A model generated the notes under the pieces. The model worked only from the letters and a program-made list of their open reading frames with translations, searched no databases and was not told the origin of the DNA. 64,000 nt of DNA from positions 7,655,961-7,719,960 of the forward strand of contig JAJEKV010000022.1 of the NCBI GenBank assembly GCA_021234155.1, in the 5' to 3' direction. The translations under genes and the position numbers were made by a program. Of the stretch, positions 22,640 to 37,520 are shown piece by piece (positions within the stretch are counted from its first letter, which is position 1; every line of letters starts with the position of its first letter). This stretch comes from Isoetes taiwanensis (Eukaryota; Streptophyta; Lycopodiopsida; Isoetales; Isoetaceae).

Positions 22640-23760
22640 TTTTAACCCTGATAAGTGAAGTGAGGTTGTCTATGATGTCTCAAAGATGATTTGAGGATTA
22701 CCTTGGTCTTTGCCAGGTTGACACGCATTCCACTGTCCTGACAAAAAGTGCTCTCAATGTGTTCAAATGTTGTTGCATACTTGCTAGGAAGTGAGCTAAC
22801 AAGTCCACGCAATCTGGCTGACTCTTCTCTTCCATGCAAGGCAAGTCATTCCTCCAATTGATCAATATATAGTCCAAATAGCATGGGGGTAGTGGACATA
22901 ACTGGTGCACTCTCACACTATTGTTGATATGATGGCATGATTAAGGCACTCGAGTTGTGATTCGTTCATACAGTCTAGTCTGTATATTGAAGTTTACAGT
23001 TTGTGTAGGATGCCCAACAACAATAATTTCTCCCACAGCTTCTCCCTAGGCATAATCTCAAAACCCTTCGCAGAATCCACGACGCAGTAGTACAGATCCT
23101 ATCTTTAATTTCTGTTGTCCTCCAACAGGGTGCACAATGTGAAAATATGATCAATATAGAATGCTTGAGTCTAAAACTAGCCTATCCAAGTGTGCGTACT
23201 TGTGTCTCCTCTGTTCATGATGTTAATTGTCCGACAAAAGACTGAGGCAGGACAATGTCGATCCCCTGGTTTATATACTGGATCTATTTTGCTAACGCTC
23301 CATTGCATAATAAGGCCTTCACGGAGGGCACTATTGAATAAACTAGTCGGGATTGGGGGAATTTGAGATCCAACCCACTTCAATTTTTCTGGTTGCATGC
23401 CATCTAGCTCTGTTGTCTTACCATTTGCACACGTTGCAAGCCATGGGTGTCATCTGCCCCTGTTATCATCAATAAGAGACCAATTGTGCTGGTACAATAT
23501 TCTAGATCATAGGAGGATCATAAAAGTGCATCAAGTACTACACTCACTAGTCTGAATAAATGTTGCTAAGAGGCTGCACAGGCTTGTCTAACACTCCCAA
23601 GAAGGTAAAATATTTTCCGTTGATGTTCTACAGTGTAATGTACCTTCTTGCATTTGATGAAAGCTCTGTATACCTGATTGAGGTGTAGAGTAAGATCAAC
23701 TACCAATCTGAACTATTATTTTAGATCTTGCAATTCGTCATCAAACTATTTGTTTCGAGG
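22640..23760 (-). pseudogene. LINE reverse-transcriptase remnant
   Basis: Read from right to left, the minus strand shows pieces of a LINE reverse transcriptase in family order: LFNSALREGLI..W with SKIDPVYKPGD (about 23,330-23,250), YIDHIFTLCTLLED, then LYYCVVDSAKGFEIMPREKL (about 23,090-23,030), CPLPPCYLDYILINWRNDL (about 22,900-22,845) and CQDSGMRVNLAKTKV (about 22,740-22,700). The YADD motif itself is lost. Stops and shifts are frequent. It is a different copy from the plus-strand LINE at 10-15 kb. Confidence 0.75.
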
Positions 23761-26700
23761 AAAGATGGATGTATTAATTGTGCCTATGTATCTGCCTTGT
23801 GTAATGGAACTGTAGATGCCAAGGATGTCTTCTAAATATTGGCTATGCCCATATGCCCCCCTTGCCTGTGCATTCATTGAACAATGAATAGTATTGATAT
23901 CCTAGCAAATCTATTATCCTCTGACCAATGTATTCTCATGTTCCCATAAGGAAAATGTTCATATCCTTGGCTATGGAGTTCAAGTTGTCTCCCTTATTCA
24001 AAGCCCCTACAATTCCAAAGACCCATATGCAGGCACAATCCCTATTTGGAACTAGAGACATACTAAACAAGATTAGTCTTTCTACTGCAACAAACTTATG
24101 GTTGGGCAAATAGTCATCTATATATCTGTCATATAACCATGCTAATTTATTTAATTTCTATTGCCAACTAACTCTAAATATGCAAATAGGTGCATTATCC
24201 AAAATTGGTAGGATGGTATGCTTATAATACTTTAATAAGCCCAAATTATATCCATGTCCGTAGACGTAAAAACCAGTTAAGAGCTATTCTGCCCTCCCGT
24301 CCAATACTATCTTGCCACGCGGCACTTTTTGGTACTGTTTCAAAGCCAGGAAGTTCGAGAGAAAGAAATCGGCTGTGCGTTCCGGGATCCACCTCCGTTC
24401 CATAGATTTACCTTCGGTTCCACAGATTCTACACTGCATTCCAGTGATCTACCTTCCATTCCGCGCCACAGAATAGCTCATAACTGGTTTTCACGTTACA
24501 GGGAAGGCCAGTTACATGCCTTTCCTGTATACATAAAGTATGCCCTAAACCCAAAATTCCTTACCAACAACGTCGGAATAACGTTATCAATCTAACACTT
24601 GGTCTCTCAATCCAATGTTTTTTATGGATGCGATTTAAAAAAAAAAAGGGGGAGCTATCAAAGCCCTCCAATGGTGGGCTTTTTCCCGTTATATTGTAAT
24701 TTCTTTATATACAGTTTTAAGCCAGAAAACTTGAAAGTAAGAAACTCATAGGAGTAGGGTATTTGGTTAAAGAGTTCTATTGTGTTATTTAACATCTAGA
24801 CCCCACGTATATTTGACCATTTTGAGCCACAAAACTAATAATCAAATGAAGGGCCTAAAGCACATGAACAATCCGACCCAACATCAAAGGCAGATTCTCC
24901 AACATGCCTATGGCAATGAGTGTTAAATTATGAGCACAAGACTAGTCACATATGCACTTTTCTATTCCCACCTCTAAATCATTTAGTGATCTCATGATAT
25001 GTAAGTAAATCATGAAGATTTAGCGGATTTAGTGGCACATGGAACATAGGAAGAAAGGATCATTCAAGAATTCAAATGCATATTAAACTCTGACATTAGC
25101 AAGGTGATATAGCCAGCTTCTGCCAACCAACATGGTGTATGACGTGGTCTATTTAGGACATTACCTCATTCTTACCAGTTATTGTTTGGATGTGAAATAG
25201 GGGATGCTACATCCTTTAGATTAAGTAAAGTCTTGAGTAGCCCACATCAAAGATCATTCTTGAAGTGGCTTCCATTGCATAGTGCCATAATATGTGTGTG
25301 ATTATCTGCAGAATAAAGAAGCCTTCACCCCAAGTACCAAAGGCTCATTGTAACAATGACTGCACCACCCAATTGTTGGAAAAATGTATAGTCTTTTGGA
25401 AAACTATTTTGATATGTTTTTTCCTTACGCAATAATAGTGTTTTGAGGAAGAGTTACCTTATGGCTAGGTTTTAGATTAATTCATATTCCTTACAAGATT
25501 CTGAAGCAATTGCTGCCATAGGCGTAAAATATCACAATATTCCTTACCAACAATGTTAGAATAAGAAATAAGATGATAACCCACCAACGGTGTGCTCTTT
25601 CCTCGTTATATTGAAAGTAACAAAGCGAAAGGAGTAGTACCTCACGACCATTTTCAGCCACAAAACTAGTAATCAAATGTTCCTCTGTTTCTCTTATAAA
25701 GGCCAACATAATAGAGGCTAAAGCACATGGAACAATCCCACCAACAAATTATCAAAGACAGATTCTCCAGATTCTCAACCATGTCCATGGCAAATGAGTT
25801 CCTCCTGTGGTTAAATTATGGACACAAAGCTAGTCAAATATGCACTTTTTCTATTCATACCTCTAAGTCATATGCTAATCTCATGCTATGGCACCAAATC
25901 ATGAAGATTTAGCAGATTTAACGGCACATGGAACAGAGAAAGCAAGGACTGTTGAAGAATTCAGAGGTCAAAATAACACCCAAGCACCAATGCCCAGGAA
26001 AATATGACCAAATCAGAATGCATGATCTCAAGGAATATACGGCACTAATCTCTGGAGGTCATAATAAGGTTCTAAACCACCGTAGATCTTTGTGTGAATT
26101 CCCGCATAGAAAGTACTCTGCTGTCTCTGAGCAAAGAACATGGGTGGACCTACACCAGTTCAGAGAGCACAAGCGTCTCTGAGACAGAAGAAGAACCCTG
26201 TGCCATTTCAGTAAAGAGGGCAGAGAAAACGGCTGCCTCTGTTGGGCATTGATGGCAGGATATATCCGGCCTCGTCAATTGTTGAAGGTCCGATTCTTGG
26301 GACCTCCCGATTCCTGTGATTGCCTGCAAGAGAAGCGAAAGGATTGAACCGAATTTTCAAAAAATCTGTCTAGGAATAACCGCTGTAATCAAGGCATTGC
26401 TTTCAAAAATTGAGCTCTGGAAACCCCTCAGTTCGTCATTGTCATGACCAGGAACTAGACGACATTTGCGACATTTAGATACGTGGCATTTGTTACATTA
26501 AACATCTCTGTCGTATTAATATGGGCCCAGAGCTAACACATATACTGGGTTTATGTTATTTTATTCATGGTATCCCACTTAACACTCGACATGTCCACCA
26601 GAGAAGTCCAGGCATATACCAGTTGTGTCAAATGACATGACAGCAAGTTTTATGTCAAATGTATGTCTGACTATAAGAGGATAGTACAGATCTATGAGCT

Positions 26701-27165
26701 CAGCATGGTTAGACACTATGATAAAAGTCCCAACAGTATGCTAGAAATACAGTAACTCCGTCTTGTCACACTAGCAAGAATTATGAGGTAAAATTCCTAC
26801 CTAGCGAAAAGATGTGTCACCCTTTGAAATTTGTGATTGAGGACCAGAATGGTAAATCCAGATCTCTTGCGAATTCTCCTTTGGAACCAATATGGAAGTT
26901 GTTAATACGTCTTTCGAGAAAGATAGAGCATATTTTCTTTCAGAGACATTGGCATGTGGGTGCTGTGATACCTGCTATGATAAAATGCTTTTTCCTATTC
27001 AGACCACTTGACCTGATCTTCTCATTTTTACAGTCCACCAACCAAATCTTGTTGGCAGTGCGTCTAGCTCATAAGTGCATCACAATTGAATTCGACCTCT
27101 CTGATGCATTTACTAATTAGTTAGAGCAAATCCTTTGGTGGCCAATTCAATTCTCATATATACAC
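23761..27165. other. Non-coding stretch with a long direct duplication
   Basis: I see no conserved coding sequence. Its main structure is the direct duplication listed separately (24,552-25,090 and 25,530-25,975). Frames are short. Confidence 0.5.
24552..25975. repeat. Direct duplication, about 430-530 bp copies 1 kb apart
   Basis: The block at about 24,552-25,090 recurs at about 25,530-25,975. Shared landmarks in order include ATTCCTTACCAACAA, CGTTATATTG, CAAAACTA.TAATCAAATG, TAAAGCACATG, AGATTCTCCA, ATGCACTTTTTCTATTC and AATCATGAAGATTTAGC. Small insertions and substitutions separate the copies. It carries no coding sequence that I recognise. Confidence 0.8.
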
Positions 27166-27330
27166 TTTGAAGGTCACATAAGCTGCCCGTGCATTCTTAA
27201 TAGCGGGAACTGCTGCTTGGACTACTTCAGGGGTCCTACCATATCCAGAATAGCCAGCATCGAATTTACATGGAGTGATTCTGCTGGTGAAGGACAAAGG
27301 CTCCAGACAAAGTCCCGTCCACATCCTGAA
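27166..27330 (-). pseudogene. Unidentified coding-like fragment
   Basis: One minus-strand frame reads ITPCKFDAGYSGYGRTPE, then VVQAAVPAIKNARAAYVTF and a stop near 27,155. An adjoining frame reads IQDVDGTLSGAF just upstream. The composition is protein-like, but I do not recognise the family and the frames do not join. It could be a gene relic or chance. Confidence 0.2.
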
Positions 27331-28032
27331 TTATACGTGTCGACCATTTTATTCCGACCAAAGCAGCAACATACTGTCCATTGGATATTTGACTCCCCTT
27401 CTAAGGATGCATTACAAGTTACCTTATCTTCCTTATTTTGCAGCAGCAAGCAAAGCAAGAAATAGGGACTTTGCCATTGACTGTATGCCAATAATGTAAG
27501 GCGTTTTAGTTTGTTTCTTGAACGGATTGTTCTCTATTAATTTGGATTGTAAAGCAGCCCAAAGCACAAAAAAATGAAGGAAATAGGGAACCAATGTAGC
27601 AGTTGACTGAGATCTTAGAACGATAACGTGAGCCATTTAGTAATCCTTTGTACTTTGGCACATGTTGGCACGTTTCAATAAACAAGGCCAAGCTATTCCT
27701 CGAACAGACTAGGCATCCAAATAAATTAGACAGGATCAATCTTCCTAATCCTGAGTTTGCACCCACGTGCTAAAGTGTCAGAAGCAATAGCTCTTTCTTT
27801 TGCTTAGACAGTGGCACCTGTCTGGTTGTTAAGAAGTTAGTTGAATTCAGCATTACTTGGACACACTTTCGTTCACGCCAGCCACATCATGTTCTCTCAT
27901 ATGGGAGCGACAAGAAGAGCACAAAGATTGAGAAGCATTTTACTGTTGAGAGCTCCAGCTTGTTTTTAATGGTCAGGAAAGAGGGCCAGGCTAAGAAAAA
28001 AAAGACGATGTACAGTGCCTACGTATAAGGAG

Positions 28033-28040
28033 TATATATA
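28033..28040 (+). promoter_or_regulatory. TATA box of the cytokinin dehydrogenase gene
   Basis: TATATATA lies about 90 bases before the chosen ATG at 28,129. A start of transcription about 30 bases downstream would leave a leader of about 65 bases and would exclude the upstream in-frame ATG at 28,015. Confidence 0.6.
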
Positions 28041-28128
28041 CCTGGTTTTAGCTCCAAGTGTCCATCTGAGAGACTTAGTTGCTTTTTCTAGCTTTCACCT
28101 TATTCTTTACTATTTTGGCTCAAAAGGG

Positions 28129-30319
<2,191 letters not shown>

Positions 30320-32222
30320 TTGTAAAACAACTAACATATTTACAAATACGCTACCGATTCAGCTCAAAGAAGCGAAGATCTGTCGCATTATATTTGCTGA
30401 GCATGGAAACATGCCGCAGTGCCGGAAACATCCTGCAAAAAATGTAATTGATGAGCGCCATGGCAGTGCATATTTTATTAATCCTTAAAGATCGATCTTG
30501 TAGCTATGGCAGAACCACATTGGCGGTTCTTTCAAATTCTTGTTTTCCTACTTTTAACCTAAAAAAAAACCGTTATCAGCCCGTCTTTATTTGGAGTTTC
30601 TCTGTATTGAACCCTTACCTCATGTGTATGCAGTGGATCAAACCCTAAAAGTTCGACGGCTCAGATTTGTCTTAAATTTTGGACGGTCTAGATAGCTAAC
30701 CCTATATATCGAACAAACATCTAACGACTGGGATAGGTTGCCCTCAAAATCTTGGGGGCGTTGACAGGTTATCAACTTATGCCCAGCAACGATGGGCATC
30801 GTAGCTATGACATCAAATCTAAAAATACAAGTATGGAAACGTGAGTCTTGCAAAGAATCCTTCAAAGAAGACAAACCACGATTGTTATCCCGAATCCCAA
30901 AAGCATGGAGGTTCACTGGAAAAACCTGAGGTGCAGACTGTTTGCCCCTGACTGACATAGTTATCCAAAAAGCCACGTCCCAATACGCCAAAATCTTTTG
31001 CATACAACCCTCCAAAATGGTATGGCGATTGCAAAATTTATTGGCCAAACCTTCACCATCAATGCAGCAATTGCTTTGCACTTGGACAAATATTGGTTTG
31101 ACAAATGGATTTAAGTGCCTCTTGAATGCAAGCTCTACCCACTAGATTGGTGTCCTTTACCTTCTTGTTTGGTTGAGCAATCCACCCAATCAATTGTCAT
31201 TATTACAAATTCCCAACTTCACAAAGTACTACGATTAAATGATCCAATGTACTTAATGTTAGATCTCTTAATAGATCTCACAGTATTGATTAATCTTCGC
31301 CTTGTAATACGCAATTGAACATGATCTTCTTGCAGATTCTCTATTCCTTTTTCTTTTGCTTGTCTGTGTCTTTGTTGGATCAAACACACATCCTTCTCTT
31401 CCATGTGGCCTAACTATCCTCCATGGCGTTTATCCACATGGAGGGGCTCGGCTTTGTCTCACTGGTCGGAGATATAAGGTCTTGTACCTTGGACTCACAT
31501 GCTAGTGGAATTCCTTCTTACTCAATTCAAAATGTGTGTCTAACACAATTACTAAATTCAACAAATCAAAGAAAAAGGGAAATCAAGATAAAAAAAATGT
31601 CCATAGAGAATCAAATATTGTCTTGGGTTTGTAAAAAAATGAAGGTTGATGTGTCGTTCTTGGCCGTTATGGCAGCAATCGCCTTCCTCTTCGCCGACTA
31701 ACATGGCAGGCGAGATTGAGAAGAAAATCCATTGTTTCGAGGCTGGCAGGACCGGATATTTGAATTGACTAGAAGTAGAAGAAAAGAGGAGTTGGAGCTT
31801 GTAATTCTCCTTTCCAATGGCTAGGGTATTAAAGAGAGGCAATTTTTCGCCAAATGACGAATTTTTTGGACATTTACAAAAAAATGTGGCAAACCCATTG
31901 AATAGAACGTTTTTCAAAAAAAGCATTTTTCTTGCCATGTCGAAAGGGGGAAATCCTATGACAGCAGACGATTCGCTGAGAAATTCTGCTGCCAAATGAA
32001 CTGATTCGTCTTGATTGAAGACAGACGATGCGCACCAAGAAGCCTCAAATCGCTATGTTTACACCTTTTGGCATTTGTAGTTTTCAAATAGAGCTTTTTA
32101 GCTATGGAGTTTTCGTATATTCTGTTAGTTCGGCATTGAACACATCAAGCACAGGTTTGATACGTATGCTGCTTCTTCTTATTTGATTGCGTATTGAGTC
32201 ATAGTGATGAATATTTTTGCAG
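30320..32222. other. Intergenic stretch with two long but unrecognised frames
   Basis: A minus-strand frame at 30,638-31,081 (147 residues) reads protein-like text such as YWDVAFWITMSVRGK and MPIVAGHKLIT. A second minus-strand frame at 31,558-31,995 (145 residues) is Phe/Leu-rich. I recognise neither and see no supporting introns or neighbours. The first might be a transposon remnant. Confidence 0.35.
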
Positions 32223-32516
32223 GCAAATCACTCAAAACGTCACAAGTTAAGAGCAAAATTGAGGACTTGTATTACAAAACCATTACTGATGAGTCACAGA
32301 TAGCTCATACAAGATATAGCCAATGTAATCTGAGAACTTCAGTTGCTTCTGGAATTGCTCAGGTGATAAAGTTTCTATTTATTTACTAGTCATATGGATT
32401 ATGGATCTATGCACATCAGTAAGTAATCAGATTTGTTGCTCCTATTGTTAGGAAGTTGCTTGGACATTATTTGGTGCTATTTCTACAGTTCAGATAGTAG
32501 GAGATTCTCCTGGCAT
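32223..32516 (+). pseudogene. Two phase-compatible exons of an unidentified gene
   Basis: An exon at 32,223-32,362 (after TTTTTGCAG, before GTGATA) reads KIEDLYYKTITDESQIAH and TSVASGIAQ. A second at 32,452-32,516 (after TGTTAG, before GTAAGT) reads EVAWTLFGAISTVQIVGD. The first ends on a full codon and the second starts on one, which supports true splicing. I find no further exons and do not recognise the protein. It may be part of the hAT element that follows or a captured gene piece. Confidence 0.4.
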
Positions 32517-33368
32517 GTAAGTTCAAAAGATATCTTGAAAAGACCTCTTTAATACTTCATCTTCTAGTTTTTACATCTTTTGTACTATGTATCACTTTTC
32601 TCAAATGCATAATTCATGAGACTAAGTGTTTTACAGTATCTAGTCTTCCTAAAGAGATCACATGTTTCCAACCCCCTCTGTACAGGCGGATTCTTTTAGC
32701 AACTATTGTCTATTAAGGAGTAACATGTTTCTGCAATACCCAGTCTTCTAAAAGAGATTGCAAAATATTGCCTGTTCCCAACCCCCATGTACAAAAATAT
32801 TCTCCCAGCAACTGTTGTCTATTAATTGTCTCACTTTAGCCTTGTCATTCCACATTCCAGTAGTTGCATTGGTATTTTACCACAGGACAAAAACAGTATT
32901 TTGGTTAATCATTGTAGCTTCAGTTTAATCTCAACTAGCTTCAGTTTTGTTTAATCGTTGTAAACTAGATCGATGATTTAAACCTATTGTTCATATTTCA
33001 GCATTTATTAGTAGCAAGAGAAATATTAAGTAGGTGACTTAAAGCAGTTTGTAGGCAATTTTGTTGCTAACGAATACCTGGTAGAAATATAGCAGCACTA
33101 CTTTCAAATTATTTTAAATTCTATTTACTCCTTAACTGACTTGGGTGATGTATGGTATTTATCTTCTTTTACAGCAAAGAATGTCATGACAAAGAAGGAT
33201 TAGTGACTATGCAAGTGTACCTAAGGATGTACATCCCAGTTGTAGTGCAACACATACAACGAGTGGCAGTGATATCTATTTGGAGACTTCAATAGATGCA
33301 CTACCAGATGCGCTACCAAATGGTATACCTTCAGACAATGCTCCTTTTTGAATCTTCTAGAAGCTTGT

Positions 33369-35651
33369 AGAAGAAAAGAAAGAACACATACGTTATTGGC
33401 CGTTTTTCAGAGAAGATTGGCTGACAGAGTTTCCTTACATTGAACATGCCATTATAAATGGAGATGAGTGGGTGGGATGCAAAATATGCACGTGGGCACG
33501 TTCAAGGGATGTTCTTATGCAATGCAAGTATGACACTATCGTGAAACACCATGGTAAGAAGAGGTCTATGATATGATCCGAAGATGGTGAGCAACAAGAG
33601 GTAATTGAATGGATTTCAGAAAACAAGCATAGGCAATATGTAGATGAGTATAGTAAGAAGGTGTTGTTGATAGAGCAAAAGAAGAAAAAGGTCACTCCAT
33701 TATATATGTCATTTTCTAGACAAGATAAGCTGAACGTTGAATCTAAGACTGTTCAAATGAGAGTCGTATTTCGTTTGATGAAAAATGGTAAGCCAATGAG
33801 AAACTATAAAAAAATGCGTTGTTTTTTACTTGCCCAAAAAGTTTCAAATTGTCCTATTTATCATTGGAGTGACTCAGCTGGGTGGAATTTTGCCAATTCT
33901 ATGAATGACGCTATGAAGTTAGATCTGCAATCAACACTAAAAAATGCCAATTTCCTGTCTTTATCTATGAATGACGTGAGTGCAATCGACAACACTTCTG
34001 GGTTGCAATCATCTATATGTTGTGAATTTTGAACGAAAATCCTTCTTTTTAGGAATCCAAAAGCTTGGTTTAAGTGCTACTGCAGAGATATTATTTGGCT
34101 AATGGTGCTGCCATGATGCAAGGCAGTAGAACAGGATTGGGTGTAAGGCTGCAGACTAATCTTGCACCTTACTGAGTATCATACATTGCATAAGTCATCG
34201 AACAAATTTGGCTTACAAGACAATTTCAGATTCTCCCTGTGTTGCTAAGGTGGAGTTGATTGTTCGCACATCGTATAAGTTGTTTTCTAAGAGTTGCTGC
34301 ATTTCGGGCTTTTTCTGAAGGAGTGACAGATGGTATGAAGCTTTTGAAGGATGTTAGTACACGTTGGATACCTTTAAATGGGCCTGTCAAATGCCTATGT
34401 GAAGAATTTGTGTCGTTGGTTGGTTTAATAGATGAATTGAGTTTTGACGAAGATGCTAGTACTTCAGATAAAGCAAGCGAGCTCTTAACAATGTTGATAG
34501 ACTCCGAGACTATTCTTATGTTGTTTGCATTGCAGCCCCTTCTATCAAAGTTGAATTACTTGATTAAAATTTCACAAGACAGGAATATCTTTATACCTGA
34601 ATATACATTGGCTCGAAAAATATTGCAAATAGATCTTGAGAATTTATATGCTGATAAAATAAGTCAGTCTTGTTTCCAGTCTAAGAAAGACATATTTCAT
34701 TTATGGAATAAAATGGCAGCTATTGGGACACCATCAAGCTTTTTACGATATGACCCTAGTGGTATCCTTTGCATTTATGTGAAAGGTAAATTTATTCGAA
34801 TGTATGTTAGACAAAATAGTGGGAGAGGTGGTCATTACCAAAAATGTGATTTCAAAAATTCGGATCTGAAGGTATTCATGGATAAAGTTCAGGTTCACAT
34901 GAGACAAGTGAGTTTTCTTACATATTTTTGCAGTGTGTAGGTATTTGATAAAATATGTTTCTAATATTTATGGATGTGTGCAGGTGGCAAGAAATTTAGG
35001 TCATGAATTATGTAGCAGGTTTCCACATGCGGACATCCTAGAAGCAATTGGTATTGTTTTCCCTCAATTCTGGAATAATATGCAAGGCAATTCTGTGGTA
35101 TCCAAGAATTTTTTGGAGAAGTCAACAGCTATTCAGAAGCATTTTTGTTTGCCTAAGACAATTGGATGTGAGACAATTGATGGCATCTTAGATTGGGAAG
35201 AGCTTAAGCTGCAGTCAAAACTTTTTGGTGAAACAATGTATAAACGGTTTCAAGAGCTCGAGGATCCTCCAGAATTTGGAGCTCCAACTCGTCTCTGGCA
35301 AAAGATAGGCTCCAATAGTGTGTTGCAGGTCTCTATTTTAAATTAGCAGAATTATGCTTATGCATGATACTTGGTAGCGGGGAGGACGAGAGGTGTTTTA
35401 GTACCATGACTTTCTTAAAAAATAAGCTAAGGAATAGATTAGATGGTAGCTTAGATGCATCTTTGAGAATCTATAGTTCAGAATATGATTTAGATGGTTT
35501 TCCATATGAGAAGGCTTATGAGCTATGGAAGGATGATTGCAAACGACGCGGTGTTTCAAAAACACATGCTGAAGTGGAAAGCTCCAAGGTAACATCAATG
35601 AATGTGGATAATAATGTGCAGCATGACGACAATTTGTATGAACTCAATTAA
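33369..35651 (+). pseudogene. hAT-superfamily transposase relic (zinc finger, DUF4371-like, hAT C-terminal region)
   Basis: A BED/TTF-like zinc finger comes first (WVGCKICTWARS, then KYDTIVKHHGKK; 33,460-33,570). A catalytic-region part follows (CPIYHWSDSAGWNFANSMND, LKNANFLSLSMNDVSAID) to 34,030. After a scrambled stretch, the middle resumes at 34,262 (LKDVSTRWIPLNGPVKCLCE, ILMLFALQPLLSKLNYLIKI). An exon starts near 34,984 (VARNLGHELCSRFPHADILE). The end at 35,370-35,651 has the hAT dimerisation signature (GEDERCFSTMTFLKNKLRNR). There is an in-frame TGA at about 33,575 and at least two frameshifts. The order resembles ZNF862-like and DUF4371 hAT proteins. I could not identify terminal inverted repeats. 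Confidence 0.85.
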
Positions 35652-35984
35652 AGGTATGCATAGGAGAGCTGTCACTGCTGATGGGCCTTGTTTATATCTT
35701 TTTGATATATCTGTTTCTTTCTGCAACTAGGCTTTTAGTCATGGGTTGCCGGTCATAGTAGTTGTTAATGCAGACCATCGTAGCATTGAATTTAAAACAT
35801 CAAGTTTTCTGCTCACGATTATCTTGATTTGTTTGCAAGTGTTTTGCACAGGGTTAGGCATCTCGTTAATTTAACATGTTTAGAATTCTTATTGCATCAC
35901 TAATAATCTAATCTTGGAATCTGTAAGTAAATGGAGTTTGAATTACTACACTTTACATATCTTTAGCTTTTAGGTTTAAACAGT

Positions 35985-36180
35985 GTTGTTTCCGTACGGG
36001 TACGGTACCTTTCAAGTACTTAGCATACCGTACCAGAGGTACGGTACGTACGAAATGAAAAATGAAATGTTTTTGCTTCAAATTTTTGGACTTTTCAACA
36101 CAAGTACGGTAAGTATTTTAAAGGTACGGTATGTATTTTATAGGTACGGTATGTATTTTATAGGTATTTTATAGGTACTA
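35985..36180. repeat. GGTACGGTA-rich repeat cluster
   Basis: TACGGTACC and GGTACGGTACGTACG palindromes (36,000-36,055) are followed by three 20-bp tandem units of the form AGGTACGGTATGTATTTTAT (36,102-36,161) and two partial units. This looks like a small transposon end plus slippage. Confidence 0.75.
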
Positions 36181-36298
36181 TAGAGGAGCTCAGAAATAGA
36201 TATAACATTTTCTGTTGTGGGCGTGTTGATTTCAGAAAAGGAGTCAGATGGTTTTGTTCTCACGTATTCCTCTGATCCGGTGGTTAAGGTTTAAATAT

Positions 36299-36400
36299 GA
36301 AAGAATATAAGTTATTTGGCATGGTGGAAATTTCAAGAAGGATCTGGATGAAAGAATATAAGTTATTTGGCATGGTGGAAATTTCAAAAAGGGTCTGGAT
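36299..36400. repeat. 51-bp tandem duplication
   Basis: Two adjacent 51-base copies start GAAAGAATATAAGTTATTTG and end GGTCTGGAT or GATCTGGAT. They differ at two or three bases, so the duplication is recent compared with its surroundings. Confidence 0.85.
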
Positions 36401-37520
36401 GATCTCAGGTTAAACAAATGGATCGATCTCTAAATTGACAGATGGATGGAAGTGTCAGTTATTTTCTGATGGAAAATCATGTTCGAACAGCTCTTATATA
36501 AATGAAACGATCATTTCTAAGTTATAGTTTCCTTCACTGACTTGTAAGTTAAGTCGACCAGTTCAGTTGTTTAAGTTAGTATTGATTTTTGCTTGGTGCA
36601 TAGTTTTTTAATGAGGTGTGCGCTATTTATATTTGTGGAGTTTGAACAATGTGCTTGGTATTAGATTAGGGTCACGTCTTCTAGCAATTTTTACATGATT
36701 TGAAGACTTTATAGGCATAAGTATTGGACATAGATCTTGTTATTATTGTAGCTAAAACAATGTATCAATGATTATAAGGATTGTTCTAAGGGTAGAATAG
36801 TGCATCAATTAAGAACACCACAAATGTCAACAAAAAATTGCCAACCCAAGAATTTCATTAGCATATAATCTTTTAACTCTAGCCAAGTGGAAAATAAGTG
36901 AGGGGATTTATGTCGAATTTCACCCAAAAAAAAGGATAAACTCTTGTTTTATCCATGGTTTCACCAACTTTAATTTCAAGTTAAACCATTTAGGGTGCTT
37001 AAAATTTACCATGTCAACGGCACCTTTCGTAACAAGTAATCCTCTAATGAGGTTACATTCTTTGCTGCTTCTGAACTATGACCTTCTTGAATACACACGC
37101 CAAAATGGTAGATCCATTTGAATGTTGGCCTATAAGGCAAAGAATGAAATATGCAAGACTAGATAAACAAGATTATTCCATTTTCAACATGGAATGCAAT
37201 TTGCTTCATTGAGAAGAAAATTACCTACGGCACTTCCTTTTTTCCCTTTCTTGCTAGGAGAAAAATCCAGCTTCTATAATTGATAATTAAAAGATTCTTT
37301 ATCAAGGGATTATAAGAATCCAAATTTTGAGCGAATAAGGAATTTCTCAACAATATGCAAAGGATAGAGGTAATTTTTGTTAAATCTACTTGGGGATGAA
37401 GTCCTGAAAGAATGGGCTTTATGTTCTTAAAGCCTCCTTGTTAGAATGCAATTTTGGTTCTCTTTTGGGCGTTTTGTGTATCATTTACAGCATTAGACTC
37501 TTGGAGGAACTATGGTATAA
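36401..37520. other. Non-coding AT-rich stretch
   Basis: I see no gene, domain or repeat of note here. Confidence 0.5.

Noticed and set aside
28015-28128. Upstream in-frame ATG of the CKX gene at 28,015
   Set aside because: It lies before the TATA box, and the signal peptide starts at 28,129.
31817-31999. Possible organelle-derived DNA near 31.8-32.0 kb
   Set aside because: The phrase-like sequence does not match any plastid or mitochondrial gene I recognise.
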